DNA of 64,000 bases from Talinum fruticosum (taxonomy: Eukaryota > Streptophyta > Magnoliopsida > Caryophyllales > Talinaceae): NCBI GenBank assembly GCA_021018815.1, contig JAITYX010000064.1, positions 1,426,001 through 1,490,000 on the forward strand, read 5' to 3'. A program made the translations under genes and the position numbers. Below the pieces are notes generated by a model that was not told the DNA's origin, did not search any database, and was given only the letters and a program-made list of their open reading frames with translations. Shown here one piece after another: positions 1-11,314 of this stretch (position 1 is the first letter of the stretch; every line of letters begins with the position of its first letter).

Positions 1-332
1 AGCCAAACCCCCGATTTTCATACCTCCTCCAACTCATATTCCGATCAGATGGACATGCAGAGCTGGGATGGAAGCCAAAATGATGGAATGGAACCAACTT
101 ATCCTAGCCTTCACTCCTATGGAAAATTTCGACGCAATAAAGCTCAACGTCACGTATTAGTTCGGTCGTACTTTCGTCCCAAACATTCGAGTCCTAGTGA
201 AACCAATTACAACAGACCCATTCAGCCTCTGCTCAAGCAACAAGGGACTACAACATCCTGGGGGCCTGGGGAGACCAATACCTCTAACCTATCAAAGGAG
301 GAACAAAATGACCCCCACTTCACAAGCAAATG
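1..332 (+). pseudogene. Probable tail of LINE ORF1 (gag-like) upstream of ORF2
   Basis: An open frame of about 94 codons (49-333) is rich in Ser, Pro, Thr, Asn and Gln and ends immediately before the LINE endonuclease frame that starts near 333. In plant L1-like elements, ORF1 (a nucleic-acid-binding gag-like protein) lies just upstream of ORF2 and often ends in a low-complexity tail of this kind. No zinc knuckle or RNA-binding domain is visible, because the window opens inside the element. The call rests on position and composition only. Confidence 0.3.
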
Positions 333-335
333 ATG

Positions 336-1803
336 AACCCAGTTGTTAATTCCAAGATCATAGTTTGGAATATCCGCAGAAGCTCTGTGGAGAATGCTTT
401 CGTGTTTATCATGGACTTGGTTTTTAAACACAACCCGGTCATCCTTGTCCTTCTTGAAACTTATCCTTTTGACAAATTTTCTGACAAAATTTGCAAGAAG
501 TTTGGCTTTGAACACTACAATTATGTTCAGCCTTCTGACAAAAAAGGTGGAATTTGCCTTTTTGGAATAACCTTGTCGTTATCATTGACTTCTTATCTTC
601 TCATCCTAGCTACTTCCATAGTCTTATCAAACTCCAGTTTGACGAACCTGAAACCCTCCTCATAGCCATCTACGCTCCTAGCCCCTCTAACGTCAGAGAC
701 TCCTTTTGGCAAGATCTATTCGTTGATCCCCCTCCTAGCACGCAACCTTGGATATCCTTAGGCGACTTCAATCATGCTAAGGCGTTTCATTTCTCTAACT
801 GGCAAAATAAATGTGGCCTTATTGATGTTGGTTTTTGTGGTCCGGGGTACACCTGGACTAACTGTCATAAAGGTAACGAAACGATCCAAGAGCGACTGGA
901 CAAAGCTCTTCTCGACACGGCCTGACTTCAAATTTACCTGAAAACTAAGGTGACTTATCTTCCCAGGATTTTTTAAAATCATTGCCCCATCCTAGTTGAG
1001 ACTAACCCTAGAGATAGATTCCCTAAAACATCGTTTAGGACCTCATTGCATAGTACTACCATCCTCAGTTTGATACTTCTTCAAATCCATATGGAGAAAT
1101 AGAAATATTTTAGACAATCTTCATAAACTCAAAAGCATTGCTCCTACTTGGCACTCTCAAGTTTTTGGAAATTTTAATCTTCACAAAAACAGCACTCAGG
1201 CGAGAATCAACGAAATACAGAAAGCTTTAACTTCCAATTTCTCCCCTTATTTCATTAAGCTTGAAAGAGACCTAATGGATTACTACAAGTTGCTCCTCAA
1301 AATGGAAAAGAGCATTTGGGCTCAAAGAGCTAGAGTTAATAATACTTTATTCAAAGATCTTAATACCAAATACTTTCACATGATCACTAAAATAAGAAAT
1401 AGTAAAAAGAGGATTTTTTCTCTTAAACATGACAGTGGGATTTGGGTGAATGACCCCAATGAAATTAAAGATTTGGTGAACACACATTTCTCTCGATTGT
1501 ACTGCACTACTAAAAGTATGAGCATGAGGGAACACATCATGGATTATAATTGTCCTTCTATTAACCACGATTTCATTACTCTCGAGGAGATTAAAATAGC
1601 TGCCTTCCAAATCAATAGTTTCAAGGCTCCTAGGCCTGATGGTATGCATGCTTTCTTCTACAAAAATTTTGGGACATTGTCCACCCAAGCCTTTCGAATC
1701 TATTCTTTGAAGTCTTCGAAACCCCATGACTAGTGGCTCCTTCAATCGAACATCTATTTGTCTCATCCCCAAGAAGAACAACACCGAAAGAGTCAATGAT
1801 TTT
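336..1803 (+). pseudogene. LINE ORF2, part 1: endonuclease and start of reverse transcriptase
   Basis: The frame at 336-600 reads like the opening of an apurinic-type endonuclease (IVWNIRR, LLETYPF). After a frameshift near 560-650 it continues at 650-925 with WISLGDFN and GPGYTWTN, the conserved metal and active-site blocks of the EEP fold. The frame breaks again at 925-1270. The frame at 1275-1733 shows the linker typical of plant LINEs (DLNTKYFHM, SGIWVNDPNEI) and then the RT entry motif KAPRPDGM, where KAPGPDG is usual. Another frame gives the pre-RT motif LIPKK around 1750-1800. The copia insertion then cuts it. ORF2 protein would nick target DNA and copy the LINE RNA there; this one cannot. 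Confidence 0.88.
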
Positions 1804-3416
1804 TGAAGGTTTGCTCTCGGAGAAGCTAAGTCACCCTAGAGGGGGTGAATAAGGTGATGAGGAAATTCGCTCGAGTTAAGCACTAGATATGACTCTGAGA
1901 AGAATGTGAGTCAAGAATGAACTCAGAAAAATCACCGACTCGCAGTTAAGTGGAAGATGAAGATACAGATTGGACGAGAACTTTAAATTTATCTAAGTCT
2001 AGATTGGACTCAAAAAAGTATCAACTCATAAGTTATGTGGAAACCCTCATGGGGCAGAAAACCACGGACCGTGCTAATACAAGCACGAATTCAAATCCAC
2101 TATTTTGAATCCACAAAATACAGTAGAATGACTCAACCAGAGTTGCTCCCTTAGACAACTCCTTATAAGTTTTTCCTAGATTCAGAAATTCCCTTATCCG
2201 ATCTAGTACTTCCTAACCGAGATAACCTTTACGAGTTAGGGACAACTGAGCTGAGTTAACCCTTACAGCTCAATCAAGGGGCCTTACTTAGAAAGTAAGA
2301 ATAAGTGTTTGTAACAGATTACAAGACCTTACAACTCGGAGAATATTAAATACGAGTTGGAGTTATAAGTAGAAGATTGAGTATGAATACAAAGACTTTT
2401 GCTTAAGTACGTGTATCGACAGTTGGTTCAAGAATCTTCAAGTCTTGAGAGTTGACTTCTATTTATAGATGACCAAACAGATTAGCCGTTGTGACAATCT
2501 TCCGACCGGAAGTCATTTGTGACCGTTGTAATGGATTTTCTAAGTCACTCAAAAAATATCCGTTGAGGTGTGAACGTTGGGCAACGGCTCTTGACTCCTT
2601 TGGAAGTCCCAATTCACCGGTGGTGTCTTGAAAAGTAAGGTGGAAACCACCGTTAAGCTGAGCGTTGCAGATTTTCAATTTTGGAAACAGACAACCCCGA
2701 TACGGTTGTCCGGGCCTTGGTCATAAGTGGAAAAAGTCTTGTCTCGCTGGTGATTTGACGTTTTGAAGCCTAGGTTACTTTTATAATTCAAAAATAGGAT
2801 AGCCTTGTTTGAATAACCTACAAAAGTAAATCAATTTGGTTCTCAAAGTATAAAATACTTTGGTCCAAGATTAGACACAGATGATAAATTAATTAAGATA
2901 ATTAAGTGCATAATTATCTCGAGTCGGAAAAGGAATGGAATTTTCCGAGTCTAATATCCATGAGACTCAAAATTCATCTTAGTTAGTCTAAAAGAAAATC
3001 AAGTCAAATAAAGAATGATAGAGTAGACGAGACTTGATTTAAACAAAACAAAATTCAAACAAAATATGCTGACTTAGAAGAATGAATTATCAAGGTAATT
3101 CTTGGAACACGAAGTCGATCTCGAGTTTATACAAAATAGAACAAGTGTTTGAACATGCGATACATCCGAGTGTTGTCCGAGTGACTCAAAACAAGTGTGT
3201 AGAAAGACATGTAAGAATATGCTTTCCGAGTCGATCGAAGCGGATGAAAAACGAATGCAATAGATTCTCTGACACTCACAAAAGATGCTATATCACTCGT
3301 AAAAGTTTCTAAGGCATATAGAATGACTTAAAATCAAAACCTTATGAGAGCTGAAGCCATATACCCGATTCTTTGATAGAATTCAGAATGATGTACATGT
3401 AAGGTCCGAGTCTTCA
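1804..3416 (-). repeat. 3' LTR of the Sirevirus (left in window)
   Basis: A 1613-bp copy of the sequence at 11315-12919, with the same TG...CA ends. The two copies align along their whole length with scattered substitutions and 1-2 base indels; many involve cytosine in CG, as expected where methylated CpG decays. It contains no plausible coding sequence; the short ORFs here are chance frames. Confidence 0.92.
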
Positions 3417-3428
3417 ATCTCCCCTTTT
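3417..3428 (-). other. Polypurine tract of the Sirevirus
   Basis: Read on the minus strand the sequence is aaaaggggagat, directly next to the 3' LTR start. It is the primer for plus-strand synthesis in LTR retrotransposons. Confidence 0.85.
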
Positions 3429-4130
3429 GATGAAAGACATTCCATACTTAGACAAAACTTTGTTAGTGATATAGATCCGGTTTTTCAATCTTGCTCGGAA
3501 AATAAGTCAGTAAGATGTGATAAGATGAAGTTCTATCGGAGCACATTTATCTATTAGAGTAATTAAGTTGAGATTAGAGCAAGAAAAAATACCGATAAGC
3601 ACATCAATGATTGGACGCCGATAGCAGGATTAATAATGAAATGCATTTATTCATTAAAGAAAATAACCGAGTATCGTAGCAATGACGAGATATAGTTGAC
3701 ATGCCGAGCAAGAAATGGAAACTCGAAATAATAAACTCGAAACAATTGCTTTAAGCATGAAACTCATAAATTATTAATGAAATGTATTACTTCATTAAAG
3801 AAAAGATAAGTACATAAGGGAGGGTGAGAGAAACTCCCCTAAACAAGACAACAAATTTTTCAACTATTCTCCCCTTACCTTTCAAGCAAAAACAAAAAAG
3901 GAAGAATGTATCAAGTAAATACAGATTTGATGTCCGGACAAAAAAAAAAAAAAACGAGAAAAGAAAACTAAGAGGGAGGAAATGGAGCAATCTGAATGGA
4001 AGATGAAGGGCGAGTAGTGCACCTACACCGATAAGATCTTGAAGATGTAGTTGAGCGCGGCGGTGGCAGCACCGGGATCTCTAGCTCGGCTCGCTTCGAG
4101 TGGCCGACCCGGAACGAGGTCGTCCGGAGG
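3429..4130. other. Non-coding 3' region of the Sirevirus
   Basis: About 700 bases between the polypurine tract and the envelope-like remnant. It is AT-rich and repeats motifs shared with the LTR (cgag/ctcg-rich phrases). An A-tract lies at 3940-3954. I see no coding sequence. Confidence 0.6.
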
Positions 4131-5660
4131 CTCATCCTCCCGGAACTCGACTCGTTGGAGGTGTGTGCTCGGGCTGACCAGCTGCTAACCGACCATGGTT
4201 AGCAGGGTCGTCCGACCCACTCAAACTACTGTCCGAGCCGATCATCTCTGGTTGAGGTTCCGGAGCACTTGGACCCTTTCGCCGCCGCTGCTCCTTGTTC
4301 TTCTTCTTTCTCCCCTGCCTCGGATGGACCTGCCTCACCCGCAGTGCCTCTTTTTCTCCTCGCTTCGCTTCTTCGTCCTCTTCGAGGAAGATTTGGCCGG
4401 ACTCGAGGATTCCTCGAAGTGTCCGAGTTGACGAGATCCCGAGCCGCCTTGGATCGCCTCTCCCGAATGAGCTCGATCAGCTCCTCTACTCCTTAACTAG
4501 GGCCTTAATCTCGAGGAGCACATCCTCGCCGCTCTCGAATCTGGGATTGGGCTGTTTTCGGTTAATCGTCATAGATCGAAGGACAGCTCTTGAATAACCG
4601 GAGGATGTCCTTGAACTCAGTGGACATCGAGGAGATCTTGTCCATGATAGTAGTGGACAAGGCGTAAGAGATGATTTGAGAAACACCTAAGGTGTAGGCA
4701 CCACCAGGTGGAGGAGGTAGAGAGAGAGGGGACCGAGTCCGAGTCCGAGGCGGAGAAGGTAGCCTCGGTTCGAGCTATGGACCCGAACACCCGGTTGGGT
4801 TTCCTGGTATCCATACCCAAGAAGTTCCTTTTGCCAACTACTATGGCAGCCTCGAAACCGCGTTAGGATCCGAGGGAAAAAGGACTTTGAATTGTTTAAA
4901 GATGAGAGTGAGAAGAGCCCCGAAAGGAAGAGGGGTTGTCTTGTTGTTCCGAGTCCGAGCCGGCACAACTACCATTTGCTCGATTATTGCGAGAAAGAGG
5001 TCTAGTTCGTAGCCCTCTAGAATATCGAGCAGAGCTTTGAGATGCTTGGAGTTTGGGTTCTCCTTGCTAAAATGTTGTGAGAAGAAGGTTCTCATCGGCA
5101 GGAAACACAAAACGAGCTTCAATTTTAGTTGGGTCACGGAGAAGTTTTGCGTGACCCATGGAATTCTTTAGCGTACTTCTCAAAGAAGTTGTCAGCAACC
5201 TCGTTAAAAGGTATGGGGTTGCTGTTCAAGAAAAGAGAAGATACTTTGAAAAGACAAGTGGAGGAGGGAAGTATTGATGCGAACGGTGATGTCCCGAAGT
5301 CCGGAGGTGAGGATACCCTCGAGCTAGAAAGATTTGAGTAGAACTCGGAGGCGAGTTCTGGGTAGATGAAATCACTAAAACAGAGGAAATTGTAAACCCT
5401 TGTGAACTTAATGTGAGGCAACCACGAAAATTTTGTGGTTGGAAAGAATTTATCATCCAGACGTGAGATGTCTGGGTGACAAGAGGTTTGGAAGGATTGG
5501 AGGGGCCTTCATGGCTTTTTGTGCGAGGTTTCTTGGTGGCGGAACCAAGAAAATCAAGGTGGGAACCTCTTTTCGGCATGTTTGTTATTGAAAAGAGAGG
5601 AAGGAAATGAACTTTTGAGAGAGAGATGAAGAAAGAGAGAGAAAGCTCGAGGAGAGTCAA
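4131..5660 (-). pseudogene. Envelope-like ORF of Sirevirus (putative plant transposon protein domain), broken
   Basis: Three successive minus-strand frames (5660 to about 5420, 5421-5134, 5137-4841) together resemble the extra ORF found after pol in Sireviruses, often called envelope-like and matching the 'putative plant transposon protein' family. Seen here: a basic start (MPKRGSHLDF), the block ELASEFYSNL, and farther on LPFGALLTLIFKQF, which matches the L-P-Y/F-G-x-L-L-T-x-I-F core of that family. A GC-richer, charged C-terminal part follows (about 4840-4131). Frameshifts separate the pieces, so no intact product is possible. Its biological role is not established in any species. The family match is from memory and was not searched. 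Confidence 0.65.
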
Positions 5661-6264
5661 AAAGAAAAGAGTAGAAGAAGAGAGAGAGCTGAGAGCAACA
5701 GAGCTTACTTGAGATGTTCTTCACTAAGCTTGAGATCACCAAGCGTTGCTTTGATCGTATAGAGCTTGTTCACGAAGATTTAATTGCGAGAGTGAAAGTA
5801 AGCGAAGAGTAAAGTAGTGAAATGAAGGAAAATAAGCGCTATTTATAGAGAAGTAAGCGTCCTTCTATATCCGTTCGACTCGGCTCTTCAGCGGTCACTT
5901 CGACCGGTGTGACTGTTCTTTTCTCCAACGGTTAGAATTCCAGCAGTTGTCTCCCAATGGCTAGTTGTCCGATCACAGCGCGCACGAGAGAGAGAGAAAA
6001 AGAAAGATTTTTAAAATAAATTCGAAATTCTCCATTTGTCTAGAGATGATTTCGAAGTTTGAAGTCCATTTTTCTCAAAATCCGAGTTTGACTCAGCCTA
6101 AGTTTCTGCGTGACTCGAAACCGCAAACAAATAATAACTTTTAGCTCGAGTATTACTGGTTCAATTGAACTAATAACTTATTAAAGAAAGTAAGCACACA
6201 ACACATAATCATGCAGAGAATTTTCACACGTAAAAGCACATAATTACGCGTTTAACATTCCAAG
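5661..6264. other. Spacer between RNase H and the envelope-like ORF
   Basis: A purine-rich stretch (ga-rich on the plus strand, 5580-5700) followed by about 500 bases without domains. On the minus strand this would be the leader of the envelope-like ORF. Confidence 0.5.
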
Positions 6265-9200
6265 CTAATTCCTAATAAAGCAAAATTGATCCTCACTAAG
6301 TGGCTTAGTAAAGATATCAACTAATTGAAGATTGGTAGGAATGAATTCAAGTTCAATATCACCTTTCTCAAAATGTTCTCTTATGAAATGATACCCGATC
6401 TCAATACGTTTTGTCATTGAGTGCTGAACTAGATTCTTGGTGATGGTGATTGCATTTTGATTATCACACTTGATTGGAATTAATTTGAATGTACGTCCAA
6501 GATCTCTCAAGTGTTGCTTTATCCATAAGATCTCGAGCACAACATGCCCCAGCTGCGATATACTCGACTTCGGCAATTGATAAAGCTACCGAGTTTTGCT
6601 TCTTTGAGTGCCAAGATATCGTGGATTGACCTAGAAACTAGCAGGCTCCTGAGGTGCTCTTCCTATCAACTGCGTACCCAACATAATCAGCATCCGAGTA
6701 TCCAGTGAGAGTCGGTTCGAGTCTCCGGAGTACCATAGACCCGAATTCTAAGTCCCTGCAAGATATCTCGAATATTCTCTTCACCGCAGTGAGATGTGAT
6801 TCTTTAAGATTAGCTTGAAATCTTGCACGCAGGCAGACACTAAACATTATGTCCGGCCTACTCGGAAGTAAGATATATCAAAGATCCAATCATACCTCGA
6901 TAGAGTTTCGATCTATCGCTTTACCTTTTTCGTCCGAGTCCAGCTTTTATCGTCGCTACTCATGAGGGTTGCTGCATGCTTTACATCTTGAAGTTTATAC
7001 TTCTTTAGCAGCTCCTTGGTGTACTTTGATTGATGGACATATATTCCATCTCTGTCTTGCTTGATTTGTAGGCCAAGGAAGAAATTGAGTTCTCCCATCA
7101 TACTCATTTGAAATTCCTATCTCATTAACTCGGAAAATTCTCGACACGTAATTTCATTAGTAGCTCTAAAAATTATGTCATCAACATATATCTAAGCAAT
7201 CAGAAAGTCTTTCCCCTATATTTTTATAAAGAGAGTCTTGTCAATCTGACCTCTCCTAAATTCATTTTGAACCAAGAAATTGCTCAGTCTTTCATACCAA
7301 GCTCCGGGAGCATGTTTAAGACCATAGAGAGCTTTTTGCAGTTTGAAAACATGATTTGGAAATTCCGAGTTTTCAAATCCAGGAGGTTGCTCAACATAGA
7401 CTTCCTTTTCAATAAAACCATTGAGAAATGGACATTTCACATACATTTGATACAATTTGATATTCATGCTAGATGCAAATGCCAATAAAATTCTAATGGC
7501 TTCAATTCTGCTACAGTGCAAAGGTTTCCCCACAATCAATCCCTTCTTCTTGATTGTAACCTTGAGCCGTAAGTCTAGCCTTATTTCTAATTACCAACCC
7601 ACCTTCATCCAGTTTGTTCTTGAAAACCCATTTGGTTCCTATGACTCGGGTGGTCGGAAGGTCGTTTGGTCGAGTCCAGATTTGGTTTCTTTCAAATTGA
7701 TTGAGTTTCTCTTGCATGGCCTCTACCCATTCAGGTTCATTAAGGGCCTCTAGTGTATTTCTGGGTTCAGTTAATGATATGAATGCAGTGAATGCACATA
7801 GATTTTGAAGAAAGGAACGAGTTCTTACCCCACTCGTTGATGTCGGATATGATGTTTTCTAGTAGGTGGCTAGAAGTATACTTGAAAGCTCTACCTGTTC
7901 TTTGGTTCATAAGATCCGTAGGTTGAATTGGTTGATCTGCGAAGTCTGTTCTGAGTGAGCTTGTTCATCAGATTGTCCTTCAATATTCCGAGCTAGTTCT
8001 TGAGTTGTCTCATTCCGAGGCACTTCGTTCCGAGTGACTTCATTCCGAATGCCATGGATTTGATTCTTGATGAGCTTATTTTCATCACGATCATCACCTC
8101 TCGGTGAGCTTTAGGTCCGAGAATGATGACTCACTTGGTTTTTCCTGTTCAATCTTATCAAATACAACGTGGATGCTTTCTTCCACTTTGTTAGTTCTTT
8201 TATTGAAAATGCGATAAGCTTTGCTATGAGATGAATAACCAAGAAAAATACCTTCGTCCGACCGAGCATCAAACTTGGTCGGTGATCCTTACCATTGTTG
8301 TGAACAAAGCACTTACATCCAAAGGTTCGAAGTATGAAATATTGGGTTTCTTCCCTTTGTAGAGCTCGTATGGTGTTTTCTTCGAGATGGGTCCGATGAG
8401 GCATCTGTTCAAGTTAGGCTGTGTTGATCGCCTCAGCCTGAAATAGTAGGGTAGATTGTGTTCAATCATCATAGTCCTTGCTATTTCTTCAAGAGTTCGG
8501 TTCTTTCTCTCCATCACTCCATTTTGTTGAGGAGTTCTTAGTGTTGAGAAGTTGTGAGAGATGTCATTCTTATCACAAAACTCTACAAACTCGAGTAGTC
8601 GAACTCCCTTCCATGGTCGGTTCAAATTCTCTCGGATCCGAGTCCGAGACTCAACTTGGATTTTCCTGCAGAGCTTGCTGAACTCTTTGAAGGCTTCATT
8701 TTTATGCTTAAGGAAACACACCCAGGTAAATCGTGAGTAATCATCAACAATAACAAGCACATATGATTTACCTCCGAGACTCTTGACAGAGATTTCACCA
8801 CATAAATCCATATGCAACATTTCAAGCACTTTGGAAGTGGAAACAGTTTTCAGAGATTTGAAAGATGATCCGACTTGTTTCCCTTTTGTGCGTGCTTCAC
8901 AAATTTTATCTTTCTTAAAAGCACAATTAGGTAATTCTCCGACTAAACCATGGGATGCAAGTTTCTTAATGGTATGTATGCTAACATGACCTAGTCTACA
9001 ATGCCATGCCCATGAATCATCATGAAGAGATGCTTTTAAACATGATAAGTTCCGACTCGGGTCGAAAGAGGAATAGTGTAAGTGTTACCTCGAGAGCTTA
9101 ATCTCTTTGGTAGCATCATCGAAATATAGTAATTGGTCCGAGTGAATCTTACCTCTTGACCTTTATCACATACTTGAGAGATGCTTAGCAAGTTGTACTT

Positions 9201-9700
9201 TAACCCTTTGACAAGATATACTGCGCTGACCAGATTGCTTCCTTTGCCAATCTTGCGAATCCCAATTATCTTGCCTTTGTTGTCATCCCCAAACGTGACT
9301 CTTCCTCCTTTGTAGTCCTCTAACTCGTAAAAGAGTCTTGAATCCCCGACATGTGGCGTGAGCATCCACCGTCTAGGTACCAATGCCCTTTTGTTCTTTT
9401 CGAGTCACCTGGAAGTCGAAACAAACTAACCCTTCTCACTTCCTCTAACGAACCCAAGTAATACCCTTTACTGTGGTCCTTTTCTAAGGAAGAAGAATTT
9501 TCGAACCCAGATTTGAATGACTTTGGGTTTGGTCTGATTCCGAGTCTAAGGTTTAGAGAACCGAGTCTATGTCTCTTTCTTTTGAGAAACCTTTCTTTTA
9601 TAAACCAGGTGGAGAAGGTTTTCTCTTGTAAGTCTGGTCCAGGCTCGGTCCTCCTTTCATTCTTATGAATGGGATCGTACTCAACCTTCCTAAACTTCAC
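6265..9700 (-). pseudogene. Sirevirus pol: protease, integrase, reverse transcriptase, RNase H (broken)
   Basis: Domains appear in copia order from high to low coordinate. Protease: WYLDGGCSRHMSG near 9400, where D-S-G-C is usual. GAG-pre-integrase: 9383-9036, with KGLKYNLLSISQVCD. Integrase HHCC zinc site near 9030-8860 (WHCRLGHVSI ... KDKICEA). Integrase core: 8829-8270, with HMDLCGEI, DDYSRFTWV and STPQQNG-like RTPQQNGVMERKN. Reverse transcriptase: 7717-6913, with GTKWVFKNK, KARLTAQGYNQEEGID and VEQPPGFE. RNase H: 6847-6265, with ATLTGYSDADYVG-like residues and KHIEIGYHFIREH-like TKRIEIGYHFIRE. Frameshifts and stops separate almost every domain. The polyprotein would process, reverse-transcribe and integrate the element; this copy cannot. 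Confidence 0.9.
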
Positions 9701-9719
9701 AGCTTCGGAATCCTTTTTG

Positions 9720-11256
9720 AAAAGTTATGAGTAGGAATTGGATTCCTCCTCTTTGTTAAAACCAAGACCTTCTTTTCGAAGAAGACACATTGGGAACCTA
9801 AGAGCATATCAAGGTTTTTCGACCTTGAGTAAACTTTAAAACAAGATCTTGAGACTCGTTGAGCTTTTGCTTTAGTTGCTCATTTTCCCTTCAAAGTAAC
9901 TCGGACTCAGTCTCATTGGATTGAGCACTAGTCTTAAGTTCTCTTAGAATTAGTCTCAATTATTCCACTTCATTTTTTAAAGAGATGCTCTCGAATTGAT
10001 TGACTCAAGTTGTTCTTTAAAAAGAGAAGAGTTAGAATAGGACTTTTCTTCCAAAGTGAAAATATACTTAGCTAAATCAACTTTGGAAAACTTGAGAAAG
10101 TATTCAATTACCTCCCGAGGATTTGTTTCCTCGCTATCCGAGTGATCTCGAATCCGACTCTGCTTTAGCTTCGAGTCGAGAGTGCCATCGGACATTTTGA
10201 GTCATCTCGAGTCTTCATCGTCTTCGATGAGTCTTGATCGTCTTCGATGAGTCTTCATCACTCCATGTGGCCATCATAGCCTTTTTCTTTCTTCTGTCCC
10301 TCTTTCTCTTGGGACAGTCCTTGACTATGTGTTCCTTGCTTGCCACATTCAAAATAGCCGAGTTCTTAGTCAAAGATAACTTTGAAGGGGAAGAGTGTTT
10401 ACCTTTTCTATCCTTCTTATCTTTCTTATAGAACTCTTCTCTTGGCTTCTTATCCTATCTCTTGTGCTTCATTATTCTCTTGAAGCCTCTAACGATAAGT
10501 GCCATGGGATCCTCTTCCGAGTCGAAGAACTCGGATTTACTTCTATGGTTTCCGAGGCTTTCAGCGCAATGTTCTTTTTGGTGCTGACCTCTGCATCCTC
10601 CTCTTCCAGGTGGATCTCATGGGTGAGAAGCTTCCCAATGAGTTCGTCCGGCTTCGATAGAGACAGGTTCTAAGCCTCTTCGATAGTCTGTTACCTTGGG
10701 ACCCCATCTTCTCTTGGGTAGGCTTCGAGTATTTTTCTGCACATTTCCTCGTGGGAAATATTTTTACCCAGAGATTTGAGATTGTTGGTAATCTCAGTGA
10801 AGCGGATGAACATCTACGTGATGTTTTCTTTTGGTTCCATCTTGAATAGCTCATACTTGTGAAGATATTGGCTTATCTTCGCTTGTCCGACCCAGCTTGT
10901 GCCTTCATAAGTATTGATCAGTGTGTCCCATACTTCTTTGGCCGTGTCACGAGCGGACACTCGGTTGTACTCTTCCGAGCCGATGGCGCACATCGAATGT
11001 TCATCGCCTTAAAGTTCTTTTCGAACTTTTCTGTTTCTTCAACAATGAACTCAGCCTTTATCTTGGGCACGAGTCTTGTTTCTTTCGTCTTCATGGGAAT
11101 GTAGTTGCCTACTTATATGATGTTCCGGACATCCTCATCATGATCTAGCAGGAAACATTCCATGAGCTTCTTCCAGTGCACGAAGTTAGATCCTTTGAAC
11201 TTTGGTGGTCTGCTAGAAGATCTTCCTTCATCGAACTCTCCGTTGTTCCGAGCCAT
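9720..11256 (-). pseudogene. Sirevirus gag (broken)
   Basis: The likely start is the ATG at 11256 (MARNNGEFDEG...), followed by RPPKFKGSNFVHWKKLMECFL, typical of the N-terminal copia gag domain. Around 10850-10560, the minus strand in mixed frames shows the UBN2-type capsid region (NNLKSLGKNI, DELIGKLLTHEIHLEEE). A zinc knuckle is recognisable at 10311-10355 (ECGKQGTH followed, after a one-base slip, by KDCP). The gag protein would form the particle and bind element RNA; frameshifts make this copy non-functional. Confidence 0.82.
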
Positions 11257-11300
11257 TTTATCTTCGGACCTTTGGATGGTTAGATCCTTTCGAAAGGCTA

Positions 11301-11312
11301 GGCTCGACACCA
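11301..11312 (-). other. Primer-binding site of the Sirevirus (initiator tRNA-Met type)
   Basis: Minus-strand tggtgtcgagcc lies two bases inside the 5' LTR end. It resembles the tggtatcagagc complement of initiator tRNA-Met used by most plant copia elements, with a few changes. Confidence 0.8.
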
Positions 11313-11314
11313 AT